A stretch of DNA of 64,000 nt from Ferruginibacter sp. (GTDB taxonomy: Bacteria; Bacteroidota; Bacteroidia; Chitinophagales; Chitinophagaceae), in NCBI GenBank assembly GCA_019638485.1, contig JAHBTP010000001.1:496001-560000 (forward strand). The letters are read 5' to 3'. Positions 1 through 6,908 of the stretch are shown here, piece by piece. The translations under genes were made by a program, and so were the position numbers. How positions within the stretch are numbered: position 1 is the first letter of the stretch; every line of letters begins with the position of its first letter. The notes under the pieces were generated by a model. That model was given only the letters and a program-made list of their open reading frames with translations, had not been told where the DNA came from and ran no database searches.

Positions 1-23
1 CTATCAAAAAGGAATGAGTTTAG

Positions 24-31
24 TATCTTTG
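24..31 (+). promoter_or_regulatory. possible -7 promoter box
   Basis: TATCTTTG fits the Bacteroidetes -7 consensus TAnnTTTG. Any -33 element would lie at or beyond the left edge of the window, so it cannot be checked. It would give a leader of about 220 nt to the gene starting at 257. Confidence 0.3.
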
Positions 32-121
32 TTTGTAGAAAATATAGAAAATACTTAAAGTGTTTTTGCTTTAAGTTCCGCATTAGAAACTGGTAATTTT
101 TAAAACCCCGGAACAGATAAG

Positions 122-158
122 TAAGAACGCTCACGTTATAGGCGTGGGCGCTCGCTTA
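122..158 (+). other. imperfect stem-loop in leader
   Basis: CGCTCACG (128-135) pairs with CGTGGGCG (143-150) with one G-T wobble. An outer TAAG/CTTA pair (122-125 and 155-158) extends the stem. No T-tract follows, so it is not a standard terminator. It lies between the possible promoter at 24-31 and the gene at 257. Positions 159-256 show nothing else definite. Confidence 0.35.
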
Positions 159-256
159 TTTGGGGGTCAGGCGTACCAGTGCCTTAATGCCAGTAAGTGT
201 GGTTGCCTGCGCCTTATTTTTTTGCAGGTTCCACTAACTTAATAAACATTAAGATT

Positions 257-523
257 ATGGAAAGCAAAGACAACTTTTACCCAGATTTTGACCTCCCTGC
301 GTCGCAACTATCAGCTTTCTCTCTCTGCATAGATGTCTTTATTATATCTCTCATAAATGGGGAAATTGTACGTTTCAAACCTAAAGAAATAGCACACTTT
401 AAAGAATGGCTTTGCCGTTTTAATGTTAGGGATATTGCCGTTAATGATGGCATACCTCACGTGTATAAAAGGGTTAATTTATCTAAACCCGGATTTTTTA
501 AACTTATTAAAAGAAGAAAATGA
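257..523 (+). CDS. hypothetical protein, 88 aa, partner of response regulator
   Basis: I do not recognise this small soluble protein. I chose the ATG at 257 (MESKDNF) because a start further upstream at 197 would add a poor N-terminus. The middle, around residues 25-60, has a hydrophobic strand-like stretch followed by FKPKEIAHFKEWL, and the C-terminus is very basic (KLIKRRK). Its stop codon overlaps the start of the receiver-domain gene by four bases (ATGA), so the two are translationally coupled. It may act with that regulator, which is inference from layout only. The reading frame is clean and the overlap is typical of a real operon. Confidence 0.6.
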   Translation: MESKDNFYPDFDLPASQLSAFSLCIDVFIISLINGEIVRFKPKEIAHFKEWLCRFNVRDIAVNDGIPHVYKRVNLSKPGFFKLIKRRK

Positions 524-957
524 GCAAAGAACCAACAATTAAGATAGCATTTATAGATGACCACGACCTGCTAAGAAAGGGCATTTGTGATTTTCTGACA
601 GGCTACGGATTTGAAGTATTATTTGAAGCGGAAAACGGAAAGTCTGCTATCGACAAAATTGCGCTCTGTGCATATCTTCCTGACCTCTGCATCGTTGATG
701 TGAGTATGCCTGTTATGAATGGTTTTGAAACCACAAAAAGATTACTGGAAATGTACCCTCAATTAAAGATACTGGCATTCAGTGTCAATGATGATGAAAA
801 GGACGTTATAAAAATGCTTGAAAACGGTGCTAACGGTTACGTCCTTAAAGGAGCCGACCCTGACGAATTAAAAAAGGCGGTGGAAGTTATTTATAACGGT
901 GGGCAATACTTTAGTGCAGGTGTTTCCGAAATTGCACAGGACTATTACAAAAATTAA
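520..957 (+). CDS. single-domain response regulator (receiver only)
   Basis: A 145-aa CheY-like receiver domain with nothing attached. The acidic pocket is D13/D14, the phospho-acceptor is D60 in the VDVSMPVMNG context, S88 is the conserved Thr/Ser, and K110 sits in GYVLKGADP. The helix after it (DELKKAVEVIYNGG) matches the end of a NarL/LuxR-type receiver, but the protein stops at about residue 145 with no HTH domain. That could be a natural stand-alone receiver or a truncated NarL-type regulator. It overlaps the upstream small gene by 4 nt. No histidine kinase is present in the window, so its signal source is unknown. The family call is firm; the role is not known. Confidence 0.85.
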   Translation: MSKEPTIKIAFIDDHDLLRKGICDFLTGYGFEVLFEAENGKSAIDKIALCAYLPDLCIVDVSMPVMNGFETTKRLLEMYPQLKILAFSVNDDEKDVIKMLENGANGYVLKGADPDELKKAVEVIYNGGQYFSAGVSEIAQDYYKN

Positions 958-962
958 TTTTA

Positions 963-1265
963 TTAAAGGCGGTCTTTTTCCTCAATGGATAAGGCATCGG
1001 CAATGTCGTTTAACAGCTTTTGCTGCTCTTCTGATTTCCAACTATCACTACCTGCAAAAGTATCATCGCAATCTGCCAGTTTTTCGTATGCCCGCTTCAG
1101 TAGTTCCTGGAGCTTTAAAATATCGTCTTCCATCGCTTTGCTGTTGGTTGAACGTAAAATTAATAATATTCCAAATATAACAAATGGGATAACGAATATC
1201 CCACGCAATAATGTCGCAATCTCTTTGATGAAAATGTAAGGAAAGGGGCTTGTGTGGCGGCACAT
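963..1265 (-). CDS. small predicted membrane protein
   Basis: Unrecognised 100-aa protein. Residues 20-38 (LRGIFVIPFVIFGILLI) form a likely single membrane helix, followed by a charged helical tail (DDILKLQELLKRAYEKL). An internal ATG at 1133 would give a 56-aa soluble version, so the start is uncertain. The gene converges on the receiver-domain gene and ends 5 nt beyond its stop. An overlapping plus-strand frame (985-1239) is also open but is Ser-rich and looks like a shadow. Confidence 0.45.
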   Translation of the reverse strand: MCRHTSPFPYIFIKEIATLLRGIFVIPFVIFGILLILRSTNSKAMEDDILKLQELLKRAYEKLADCDDTFAGSDSWKSEEQQKLLNDIADALSIEEKDRL

Positions 1266-1336
1266 TTTGTCAATGGGATTGCACCGATTGAATGCAAAAA
1301 GACTGCGCCGACCATCGGGAGGATCTGTCTTTTTGC

Positions 1337-1359
1337 CGCCCGATTTTTCAGGTCGGGCG
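1337..1359. terminator. GC-rich stem-loop after the leftward operon
   Basis: CGCCCGA (1337-1343) and TCGGGCG (1353-1359) form a perfect 7-bp stem with a 9-nt loop. It lies just past the stop of the leftward gene at 1369. On the minus strand it is followed by an A-run instead of T, so it is a weak or non-canonical terminator. Confidence 0.35.
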
Positions 1360-1368
1360 ACTGTTATT

Positions 1369-1701
1369 TTAGCTTATGGTTTTTAAATACTCGTCGTAAC
1401 GTTCCGTTATATCCTTGCCTTTCCTGAAAGTGTCTTTTGTATAGCTGTAATGCTCTTCAAAAAACTTTACTTCTTTGGTGGTAAGGTCTATGGTATAGCG
1501 GTAGTCTGCATTTGCCCGCCTTTCATCCATTGTGCAATGCTCTTTCAGCATTTCGAGTTCCTGCTCACTGTTATCAAGGGATAACAAGGGCAAAAAAAGC
1601 CTTTCAACGATATAGCCCTGTTCGGGTGCGCTGCTGCTGTCTGCAACGCATATCAGGGATATGCCGTTGCTCAATTTGATATGAAGATTTGAACGTGTCA
1701 T
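1369..1701 (-). CDS. hypothetical accessory protein, 110 aa
   Basis: Unrecognised soluble protein. The N-terminus is beta-like (HIKLSNGISLICVADSS) and the rest is charged and helical, rich in Glu, Lys and Tyr. It is the last gene of a leftward run (1369-4864) of small accessory genes and lies 25 nt downstream of the 220-aa gene. Genes of this kind are common in Bacteroidetes integrative elements and plasmids. No catalytic motif is visible and no function is offered. Confidence 0.6.
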   Translation of the reverse strand: MTRSNLHIKLSNGISLICVADSSSAPEQGYIVERLFLPLLSLDNSEQELEMLKEHCTMDERRANADYRYTIDLTTKEVKFFEEHYSYTKDTFRKGKDITERYDEYLKTIS

Positions 1702-1726
1702 TGTTTAAAATTTTAAATAGTGGTTA

Positions 1727-2389
1727 CTAAATAGCTAAGTCTAAAAGGTTATTTGCCATTTTTCCATCTTCCGTAAAAAGGTACTCGTTTGCTTCAAAGA
1801 CTTCCTTTAAACTTTTGTCGCTTGTTTCAAATTCGTACTGTCTTTCCAGTGATTTGTATAAATAGCTATTCAGCCGATTGAGGCAACCCCTTAACCATTT
1901 GTCTAACTTTTCTAATTCATAGTCGATATTCGGCTGCAAGGTGTCCCTGCTCGGTATGTAATGATAATCCGTCCACGTTTCAAGCCAGTAACCCCTGTTT
2001 GGGGTTTCTGTGCTCCAACTGCATTCTATAAACCCTTTTTTGATTAATCGTATTACCCGTTCATCGCAAGGGCAATCATTAAAGTACAATTCCAGTGTCG
2101 GGGCGTATTCTTTCCACGCTTCCGATTTGATGCCTTTGATAAACTTTACTTCGTCTATGGTAGATTTAAAGGTGCTGCCGTTGCCCTGCGACCAAAAGCC
2201 ACTAAAGAAAATACTGTCTTTGTCTATCATAATCCCAATGGTTTTACAAATGGCTGTAAAGTCTTCGTACTCGCCCTCAAACCAGTGAGTGTCTTCTACG
2301 TTAAAATGTCTGTATCTTTCAAATGCCTGCCCCTGTGCTTCTTGGCTTAATTCGTCTATGCTGAATAGATTTAATGATATACTTTTCAT
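1727..2389 (-). CDS. hypothetical protein, 220 aa
   Basis: I chose the start at 2389 (MKSISLNLFSIDELS) because the frame open upstream runs back into the preceding gene; with this start the two are only 2 nt apart. The N-terminal part (LSQEAQGQAFERYRHFNVEDTHWFEG) is followed by a mixed alpha/beta region rich in Trp and Tyr, with Cys-Asp-Glu around NDCPCDERV, and a helical C-terminus. The general look is of an antirestriction or plasmid-maintenance accessory protein, but no family can be named with confidence. It belongs to the leftward operon with the Api92-like and DUF932 genes. Confidence 0.6.
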   Translation of the reverse strand: MKSISLNLFSIDELSQEAQGQAFERYRHFNVEDTHWFEGEYEDFTAICKTIGIMIDKDSIFFSGFWSQGNGSTFKSTIDEVKFIKGIKSEAWKEYAPTLELYFNDCPCDERVIRLIKKGFIECSWSTETPNRGYWLETWTDYHYIPSRDTLQPNIDYELEKLDKWLRGCLNRLNSYLYKSLERQYEFETSDKSLKEVFEANEYLFTEDGKMANNLLDLAI

Positions 2390-2391
2390 AA

Positions 2392-2829
2392 CTATGCTAT
2401 TAACTTGGTTAGTAAAAATTCTTCTGTCCAAAATTCCTCGCTCGTGTGCTTGCCGTATGCTGTATAGTAGCCTGTACCGTTTGCCCGCAATACAAGCCTG
2501 TAACAATCCAGTCGGTTTTCAGGTACGGTAAACGTTTCCTGCTCTTGCTCGTCAAGCTCTACAAATACCCATTCTTTGCCGTTAAGCAGTTCTTCAATGT
2601 TCGGGTTATCATCTTCGCCTGTCCTGTAAAAATCTACTGCCGTATCATAGTAGTTCATCGAACAGAAATAATGATTGCCCTCTAACGGCTTAACGAGTGC
2701 AAGCCGTTTTACCTGTTCTTTTTTCCATTCTTCGGATAGGTGGATAATTGCAAACTCACAATTATCCCACTCGCTGTTGGTGTTGGCTTTAACCAAAATA
2801 TGTGCTGTTGTTTTATCTGATAGTTTCAT
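2392..2829 (-). CDS. hypothetical protein, 145 aa
   Basis: Unrecognised acidic protein, probably mixed alpha/beta. It starts at MKLSDKTTAHILVKAN, contains a strand-rich middle, and has many acidic residues around EWVFVELDEQEQETFTV. There is no signal peptide or membrane segment. It lies 4 nt downstream of the Api92-like gene and 2 nt upstream of the 220-aa gene, so co-expression is near certain. Probably an accessory gene of the mobile element. Confidence 0.6.
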   Translation of the reverse strand: MKLSDKTTAHILVKANTNSEWDNCEFAIIHLSEEWKKEQVKRLALVKPLEGNHYFCSMNYYDTAVDFYRTGEDDNPNIEELLNGKEWVFVELDEQEQETFTVPENRLDCYRLVLRANGTGYYTAYGKHTSEEFWTEEFLLTKLIA

Positions 2830-2833
2830 TGTC

Positions 2834-3328
2834 TTAAATTTTAATGCTGTTTAACTGATTTTCGATTTTACGCTCTAACAAGGTTTCGAGTATTTCCCAT
2901 TCGCTGTCATACTCCTTACCCTCAAAATGGTAGATGTCGGTTTCCTCGTCTAATTCATAGCTTTCAAAATCCTGACTATCTAAGCAGGTTTCCGTTAGTG
3001 TACCGTCCTCAAATGTTGCCTTGCCATATACTAAGCATCCCAATTCCTCATACTCGTGTGTAAAGGCAACTTTAAAATGTTCTGCTATCTGCTTAACGAC
3101 CTCCGTATTAGGCGACCATTTTGTTTCATACTGGAATACGCCCGTACTTTCATTGTCCTGGCTGATATTGTAGAAATAATCTCCGTGCGTGTCCTGTACG
3201 AAATCGGGCAATTGCCCGCAATCTTCTTTCTGCTCTTTGTCAGCCATAGATTTGAATAGCTGTGTTATCTGTTCGATTGCTTCGTCTGTTCCCTCGAAAA
3301 CAACCGTATTGTTGCACCAGTTAGCCAT
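2834..3328 (-). CDS. Api92-like ferredoxin-fold protein (DUF1281/YubB type)
   Basis: A 164-aa protein that opens with MANWCNNTVVFEG, a hallmark of the DUF1281/Api92-like family found on plasmids, phages and integrative elements. The N-terminal part should form a ferredoxin-like fold. The middle repeats aromatic-acidic stretches (YFYNISQDN, YETKWSPNTEVVKQIAEHF), and the C-terminal third is very acidic. The family has no firmly known function; presence on mobile DNA is its best-known feature and fits the nearby recombinase. It is 2 nt from the upstream gene and 4 nt from the downstream one. Confidence 0.8.
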   Translation of the reverse strand: MANWCNNTVVFEGTDEAIEQITQLFKSMADKEQKEDCGQLPDFVQDTHGDYFYNISQDNESTGVFQYETKWSPNTEVVKQIAEHFKVAFTHEYEELGCLVYGKATFEDGTLTETCLDSQDFESYELDEETDIYHFEGKEYDSEWEILETLLERKIENQLNSIKI

Positions 3329-3330
3329 AA

Positions 3331-3738
3331 TTATTTATCGTTTAAGGTTATTTGTAAAAATTTGTCGCTCCCGAATAGCAGGTGTATAGCCTGTTTTAAT
3401 TGTGGGTTGCATTGCTCTTCGTCTGCGTATTCAACAAGGCAGTGGATAGCGAATATTGAGTGATGTCCGTCGAAAAAATGGTCAGTAAACCAGTGCGGAC
3501 GTTTCCAAAGCGGTTCATTTTTGTTTATACCGTTTTTTGCATTCTGCACAAGCCTGTACCAAAATTCAGCGGTAAAAAATCCTTTTTGATACCATCCCTC
3601 ACGGAAGGCAGTTTCATTTTCAAGGAAGTACCCGCATTGTTTTTCTATTGCGTTTTGCAGGTTCTCCAGTTCTTCGGGAAACAGTTTGCACAGTAAGCCC
3701 GCCTTGTCCAGATTATCCATTTTATGTAATGCTTTCAT
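3331..3738 (-). CDS. hypothetical protein, 135 aa
   Basis: Start taken at 3738 (MKALHKMDNLDKAGLL); a longer frame reaches back into the DUF932 gene and is unlikely. The protein is helical and rich in Trp, Phe and His, with the stretch WKRPHWFTDHFFDGHHS near residues 85-100. The His/Asp cluster could bind metal, which is only a guess. It lies between the DUF932 gene and the Api92-like gene in the leftward operon. Not recognised. Confidence 0.6.
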   Translation of the reverse strand: MKALHKMDNLDKAGLLCKLFPEELENLQNAIEKQCGYFLENETAFREGWYQKGFFTAEFWYRLVQNAKNGINKNEPLWKRPHWFTDHFFDGHHSIFAIHCLVEYADEEQCNPQLKQAIHLLFGSDKFLQITLNDK

Positions 3739-3754
3739 ATCTTTTGTTTTTAGT

Positions 3755-3782
3755 AGGCGACCACCTTTGCAGGCAGTCGCCT
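3755..3782 (-). other. intercistronic hairpin
   Basis: AGGCGAC (3755-3761) pairs with GTCGCCT (3776-3782) as a 7-bp stem with a 14-nt loop. It fills the gap between the DUF932 gene (stop at 3791) and the next gene (start at 3738). It could reduce read-through or protect the upstream message; no T-tract is present. Confidence 0.35.
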
Positions 3783-3790
3783 TTGATGAT

Positions 3791-4864
3791 TTAATTGAAG
3801 TTGAAAATCTCTGCTCCTGAATAGGCAAAGTCGGTACACAGTTCAAAGGCTTTTTGTGTCTTTAGCTGTGCTGTACCGCCCATTACAATAGATTGTAGTT
3901 TTGCTTCGCCATCCCTGTAATTGCGTACATTCTGAAAATAACCCGTAACAGCATTGTAAGCCCCGAACAATGTGCCTTTGGTGGTTTCCATTTGTTGGGT
4001 GTCGCTTATCATAGCGTATTCAAAGGCATCATCTACGGTGTTTTTGAACACGGTGGAAACTTCATCTTCAGCACCTTTTTTGAGTAGGTTAAGCGTTTCC
4101 TTGTTCGGGCAAAGTGCCAACTGGATTAGCTTTCTTACTTCACGGTCTGTTACCCTTACTTTAGCCCAGTCGTTAAAAATGTTCTCTAACTGGTTGCTTA
4201 GGGTGTTGGCAAGCCCCATAACCTTGTGGGCGTTTTCAAGGCGTTGTTTTGCCCCTGATGTGTGTTTGATACGCACTACATTGGTCATACTCCGCAATGA
4301 AGCGTTAAGGGTGTTTTGGCATACGATACGGATAGGGGTAAACGCTGCGGTAATACTTCCGCTACCGTCGTGGCTTGTTGTCAAGAAAATGTACTTTTCT
4401 GTAACGTCGTCGCCGTTACCTACTCGGATATAGTCGGGCAGCTTGGCAGTGATAAAAATGCGTTCCCCGTTGCCCAATGCTCCTGCGGTTTCGTACAGTA
4501 TTCCCTCGCCTCCGCCGACAATAGCATCAAAGAAGTTAAACGCCTCACGGTTTTGTACGATATGGTAGTCTTTACCTACTACGCCCAGTGGGATATTGGT
4601 ATCGGTGCGAAGCGTGGCGAAACTGTTAGGTACTAAAATGTCGTTAGCTTCAATCAGCTCTCCGCTATCGCCGATGCTCATTGTTCTGCCCTGTGTAAAC
4701 AGTGGGGACTTGATAACCTCATAATCTAAACCTGCGTGTACTATTGCTTCCTCGCTTGTTGGGTACTGCTCTACGATTTGCCCCAAACCGTGCCACGCTT
4801 TTTGCTGAACGCTAAAGAATGAATGACGTCCTGTTTGCTCGTTGAAATTGATGTTGTGTGCCAT
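3791..4864 (-). CDS. DUF932 domain protein (phage/plasmid-like)
   Basis: A 357-aa DUF932 protein. The start at 4864 gives MAHNINFNEQTGRHSFF and skips a basic, low-complexity upstream extension. Typical family stretches are visible: QQKAWHGLGQIV near residue 20, ATLRTDTNIPLGVVGKDY near 80-95, and PIRIVCQNTLNASL near 175. The family occurs almost only on phages, plasmids and integrative elements, and its biochemical role is not established. It heads the leftward accessory operon. Its leader lies in the 4865-5185 stretch. Family call firm. Confidence 0.85.
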   Translation of the reverse strand: MAHNINFNEQTGRHSFFSVQQKAWHGLGQIVEQYPTSEEAIVHAGLDYEVIKSPLFTQGRTMSIGDSGELIEANDILVPNSFATLRTDTNIPLGVVGKDYHIVQNREAFNFFDAIVGGGEGILYETAGALGNGERIFITAKLPDYIRVGNGDDVTEKYIFLTTSHDGSGSITAAFTPIRIVCQNTLNASLRSMTNVVRIKHTSGAKQRLENAHKVMGLANTLSNQLENIFNDWAKVRVTDREVRKLIQLALCPNKETLNLLKKGAEDEVSTVFKNTVDDAFEYAMISDTQQMETTKGTLFGAYNAVTGYFQNVRNYRDGEAKLQSIVMGGTAQLKTQKAFELCTDFAYSGAEIFNFN

Positions 4865-5237
4865 AATGCTAAAATTTTGATGTTTGAAAAAAATGTTTAA
4901 ATACTCACTCGCTTTTCTCGTTTCCCGCTTCCGTTGTGGTCTGCTCCGCTTCGCTTCGCATAATTTTTTCCAAAAGAAAAACCGGAAAAAAGAAAGCAGA
5001 TAATCCAAGCGGGCAACAGCGAAAACCAAGAAAAAAATGATTTAATGGGGGTTCCTTTAGGGGGAAACCGTTCATTCACTTTTTTTATTGGTGGGCGTGT
5101 GGGGTGGCTGCCCGCTATAACTTAGCTGCCTTTTTACCGGTTGATTGTGGAAATATTCTGTTCTAATTTTTATGGCATTATTGGGCAGGCTATGATAGCC
5201 TGTAACAGAAAGTGGAGTAAAGGAAAAGTAAGTGCAT
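4865..5237. other. intergenic region with perfect palindrome at 5186-5202
   Basis: This stretch should carry the promoter of the leftward DUF932 operon. The clearest element is CAGGCTA-TGA-TAGCCTG (5186-5202), a perfect 7-bp inverted repeat with a 3-nt centre, the size of a dimeric regulator or recombination-protein site. The rest (4865-5185) is purine-rich on the minus strand and shows no gene I would support. Confidence 0.4.
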
Positions 5238-5264
5238 AAAAAAAGCAGAACCGTTAAGTTCTGC
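5238..5264 (-). terminator. intrinsic terminator of the integrase gene
   Basis: GCAGAAC (5245-5251) and GTTCTGC (5258-5264) form a 7-bp stem with a 6-nt loop. On the minus strand it is followed by seven T. It lies 27 nt past the integrase stop codon. Confidence 0.85.
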
Positions 5265-5290
5265 TCATTGTGATTAAAAATGAAAGCTAA

Positions 5291-6541
5291 TTATATAGCC
5301 GCCAAAAATGCTTCTTCCATTGCCCTGAATTTTGGCGTAACCAAATCCATATCCTTACTGATTTTTTGGCTTGTGATTTTAGCATAAATCTGTGTGGTCG
5401 ATATATTTTTATGCCCCATCATTTTGCTAAGGCTTTCAAGCGGTACGCCCTCGGTCAAAAACATAGTCCCGAAAGTGTGCCTTGCCGTATGAAAAGTTAC
5501 TTTTTGTTCCGTAATAATTTCGGCTTTTTCAATTAGTTTGCCTATGTGTGTATTGCAAGTCGCATTGGTCGGAATAGGAAATATAAATTCATTCCTTGTA
5601 GTACCCTGATATTTCTCAATGATACGTTTGGGGATTTCCAATAACCGAACATTGGAAGCAATATCTGATTTCTTTCTTCTGCTGATAATCCATTGATGAC
5701 CGTCAAAGAAAGATTGAATATTGTTCCTTGTCAGTTTTTTAATATCAGCGTAAGCAAGTCCGGTAAAGCAACTGAAAATAAAAAGGTCTTTTACAAGTTC
5801 GTAACGTGGGTGTGGTGGTACACACATCATCAACTTTTCTACATCCTCTTTCAGAATATAACCCCGGTCGGTTTCTTCCATATTGATTTCGTAATCCTGA
5901 AAAGGATTATCACGTATCAAACCTTTTTTAATAGCCAATTCTGCAAGGGCTAATACAGGCATCGTATAAACCCAAACCGTATTATGCGAAGACTGTAAAT
6001 CGTACCGGAGATAAAAATCAAACTCACGAATAAAGTCGGAAGTCAATTCCCGAAAAGCCATATCATCACGATGATAGCGTTCCTTTATAAATGTGGTAAG
6101 ATGATTATAAACTGTGATATACTTGTTGTAGGTGCTTTGTGAGCGTTCTTCCTTTTCAACCAATTTTTTAAAATCCTCATTTTGGTCGTTAAAGACTTTT
6201 AGGATTGCATCATCCATTACTCCTACACCCAAAAACGATAGCTTTACTTTTTGGGCGGTGGCAAAACCCTCGTGTTTCAGCATATCTTCGTAAATCTTGT
6301 CGATACGTCCACGAATGTTATCCAGTTTTTTATTAATGCTCAATGCCTGGGCACTCTTGCCCTCAACTCTTCCGTACTTTAAATCCCAATTATTGGGGTT
6401 TATTTCTAACTTTGTTCCGAAAGTTTTAGGCGTTCCGTCAATGGTAATACGTGCCATAATTGGTGCATTACCGTTCTTTTTCAGTTCGTTCTTTTTCAAA
6501 TAGAAAAGCAGTTTGAACGTCGATTTTTTTGTCTGCTCCAT
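5291..6541 (-). CDS. tyrosine recombinase/integrase, Bacteroidetes mobile-element type
   Basis: A 416-aa phage-integrase-family protein. An arm-binding domain occupies about residues 1-100, a SAM-like core-binding domain about 115-215, and the catalytic domain about 225-400. Visible catalytic residues are the beta-hairpin Lys in RRKK (288-291), H351-T-A-R354, H377 in MGHKN and nucleophile Y386 in QIYAKI. The first catalytic Arg, expected right after TGL, is Ala263 (TGLAYAD). A substitution at this place is known in the CTnDOT integrase, where it is Ser, so the protein may still be active. It reads away from the repeat-rich region at 6541-6672, which fits an element extending left with its right end just upstream of the gene. 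It has its own terminator. Confidence 0.93.
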   Translation of the reverse strand: MEQTKKSTFKLLFYLKKNELKKNGNAPIMARITIDGTPKTFGTKLEINPNNWDLKYGRVEGKSAQALSINKKLDNIRGRIDKIYEDMLKHEGFATAQKVKLSFLGVGVMDDAILKVFNDQNEDFKKLVEKEERSQSTYNKYITVYNHLTTFIKERYHRDDMAFRELTSDFIREFDFYLRYDLQSSHNTVWVYTMPVLALAELAIKKGLIRDNPFQDYEINMEETDRGYILKEDVEKLMMCVPPHPRYELVKDLFIFSCFTGLAYADIKKLTRNNIQSFFDGHQWIISRRKKSDIASNVRLLEIPKRIIEKYQGTTRNEFIFPIPTNATCNTHIGKLIEKAEIITEQKVTFHTARHTFGTMFLTEGVPLESLSKMMGHKNISTTQIYAKITSQKISKDMDLVTPKFRAMEEAFLAAI

Positions 6542-6672
6542 AACTCAAATGTTTAACGTTTAAAATTAAATTACATTGAGTTACAAGGAAACGTAGAAAG
6601 GGGTGCAAAAGACTGAAATATAATCGGTTAAGCTATGCTGTTACCTTTGTTAATCGGTAACGAATTAGTAAC
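6541..6672. repeat. repeat cluster upstream of integrase; possible attachment/arm-site region
   Basis: TAACTCAAATG (6541-6551) and CATTGAGTTA (6574-6583) form an inverted repeat over the integrase start. Then TAATCGGTTA (6621-6630) is repeated as TAATCGGTAA (6651-6660). GTTACC (6640-6645) is inverted as GGTAAC (6656-6661), and further GTTAC words lie at 6580-6584 and, inverted, 6668-6672. Such clusters are typical of integrase arm sites or autoregulatory operators. The region 6673-6908 beyond is AT-rich with no gene; the promoter for sbcD should be there but I see no clear consensus box. Confidence 0.45.
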
Positions 6673-6908
6673 CTAACCTTGTCATTTTAAGCCCAAAACT
6701 TATCAGACACCGACTTCCGAACTTAGACTACAACTTTTATAAAGCCTTGTATAGCAACGGTTTTAACCATTTTGCTTATTTTTGCTTTTTACTAATCTTT
6801 TTTTTGAAAAAAACCTGAAATATGTATTCTTTTGATATTATATTATTATTTTATAAGCAAATTGCTTGCAATTTCATCGAGCAATTTTAGATACAACCTT
6901 AGTCCATT

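Noticed and set aside
985..1239. Plus-strand frame opposite the small membrane protein
   Set aside because: Ser-rich shadow of the minus-strand frame, which has a clear membrane helix and charged tail.
4897..5079. A 60-codon minus-strand frame upstream of the DUF932 gene
   Set aside because: Low-complexity Phe and basic residues and no motif. It most likely belongs to the leader region.
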